From Candidatus Margulisiibacteriota bacterium (GTDB lineage: Bacteria > Margulisbacteria > WOR-1 > JAKLHX01): a stretch of DNA of 6,062 nt. The stretch spans positions 1 through 6,062 of the forward strand of contig JAKLHX010000070.1 in NCBI GenBank assembly GCA_022709925.1. Reading direction: 5' to 3'. Positions 5,451 to 6,062 of this stretch are shown here, piece after piece. The stretch's first letter is position 1; each line of letters opens with the position of its first letter. The notes below the pieces were generated by a model. The model was not told where the DNA came from, did not search any database, and worked only from the letters and a program-made list of their open reading frames with translations. The position numbers and the translations under genes are program-made.

Positions 5451-6062
5451 ATGAAAATATTAGCTCTCAACTGCGGCAGTTCCTCAGTTAAATATCAACT
5501 CTATGACTGGTCCAAAAAAGAAGTAATCTGCAAAGGGATTGTGGAGCGTATCGGCTCACCCAACGGCTTTATGTGCCATAAGAACAACGGCAACGATGAG
5601 GTCAAGATCGAAGGAAGTTTCCCCGACCATACGGTAGCGCTTCAATGCATAATAAACGCTCTTACCGATTCCCGTATCGGCGCTCTCAAAGAGATCGGCG
5701 AAATATCCGCGGTAGGGCACCGCGTACTGCACGGCGGCTCCATATTCAACAGGTCGTGCCTTATAGATGAAAAAGCCCTGGAAGACATAAAAAGCCTTAA
5801 GGACCTTGGTCCCCTTCACATGCCGGCAAACATAGCGGGCATAGAGGCTGCACAAAAAGCTTTGCCGGATGTCCCGAACATAGCCGTTTTTGACACTGCT
5901 TTCCATCAGACAATGTCCGCTGAAGCCTATCTATATGCGGTACCCTACGAATGGTACAAAATGTATGGGGTAAGGAAATACGGGTTCCACGGTTCTTCGC
6001 ATCTATATGTTTCCAAGAGGGCGTCCGTTCTTTTAAAGAAAAAGAACTCAGAGACAAATGTA
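5451..6062 (+). CDS. ackA: Acetate kinase, N-terminal part (runs off the right edge)
   Basis: AckA interconverts acetate + ATP and acetyl phosphate + ADP in the cytoplasm, giving ATP by substrate-level phosphorylation during fermentation or activating acetate. The first 204 codons are present, about half of a normal 400-residue enzyme. Motifs are ALNCGSSSVKY (5-15) at the start, VGHRVLHGG (88-96), LGPLHMPANIAGIEA (119-133), NIAVFDTAFHQTM (143-155) and YGFHGSSH (177-184). N7, R91, H123, D148 and H180 fall at the same numbers as the known active-site residues of Methanosarcina thermophila acetate kinase, so the N-terminal half is collinear and intact. LGPLHMPAN replaces the more common LAPLHNPAN. 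It is divergent from pyrB with 43 bp between start codons. Whether pta follows cannot be seen. Confidence 0.97.
   Translation, partial: MKILALNCGSSSVKYQLYDWSKKEVICKGIVERIGSPNGFMCHKNNGNDEVKIEGSFPDHTVALQCIINALTDSRIGALKEIGEISAVGHRVLHGGSIFNRSCLIDEKALEDIKSLKDLGPLHMPANIAGIEAAQKALPDVPNIAVFDTAFHQTMSAEAYLYAVPYEWYKMYGVRKYGFHGSSHLYVSKRASVLLKKKNSETNV

Noticed and set aside
5446..5454. Two-codon frame ATG-TCA-TGA overlapping the ackA start as a possible leader peptide.
   Set aside because: Too short to distinguish from chance, and it uses the same AAGGA as ackA.

Overview
The window is a compact piece of bacterial chromosome, almost entirely coding. It holds eight protein genes and no RNA genes, mobile elements, repeats or CRISPR. 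Six genes run on the + strand as one tightly packed block (1-4476): the 3' end of carA, a Ser/Thr-kinase-fold membrane protein, a membrane protein with two PASTA domains, rpe, ribD and a UbiA-family membrane protein. Their junctions are 0, +2, -8, -23 and -4 bases, so they are very probably co-transcribed and translationally coupled. pyrB follows on the - strand, its stop codon one base from the stop of the UbiA-like gene. ackA then starts divergently from pyrB across 43 bp and runs off the right edge.

The organism cannot be named from this window. Base composition looks to be in the mid-40s % GC by eye. AUA and AGG codons are freely used even in core genes. The kinase/PASTA/rpe order recalls the prkC-rsgA-rpe neighbourhood of Firmicutes, but the PP2C phosphatase and rsgA are absent and the proteins are divergent. 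A deep-branching or uncultured lineage (for example a candidate phylum) is my guess, held loosely.

The most unusual content is the kinase/PASTA pair. A normal PknB/PrkC/Stk1 receptor is one chain: cytoplasmic kinase, one membrane helix, extracellular PASTA repeats. Here the two halves are separate genes 2 bp apart, each with its own membrane segment(s). The kinase half has lost all three glycine-loop glycines and reads H-G-S-L-T where active kinases have H-R-D-L-K, so it looks like a pseudokinase. The UbiA-family protein most resembles decaprenyl-phosphate phosphoribosyltransferases but has a rewritten Asp-rich motif.

The remaining genes are housekeeping: carbamoyl phosphate and pyrimidine synthesis (carA, pyrB), the pentose phosphate pathway (rpe), riboflavin synthesis (ribD) and acetyl phosphate/acetate metabolism (ackA). 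Several bear on pentose phosphates: Rpe interconverts ribulose-5-P and xylulose-5-P, ribulose-5-P feeds riboflavin synthesis, and phosphoribosyltransferases of the UbiA type use PRPP. The pyrB/ackA intergenic region holds two opposed promoters whose -10 elements overlap.
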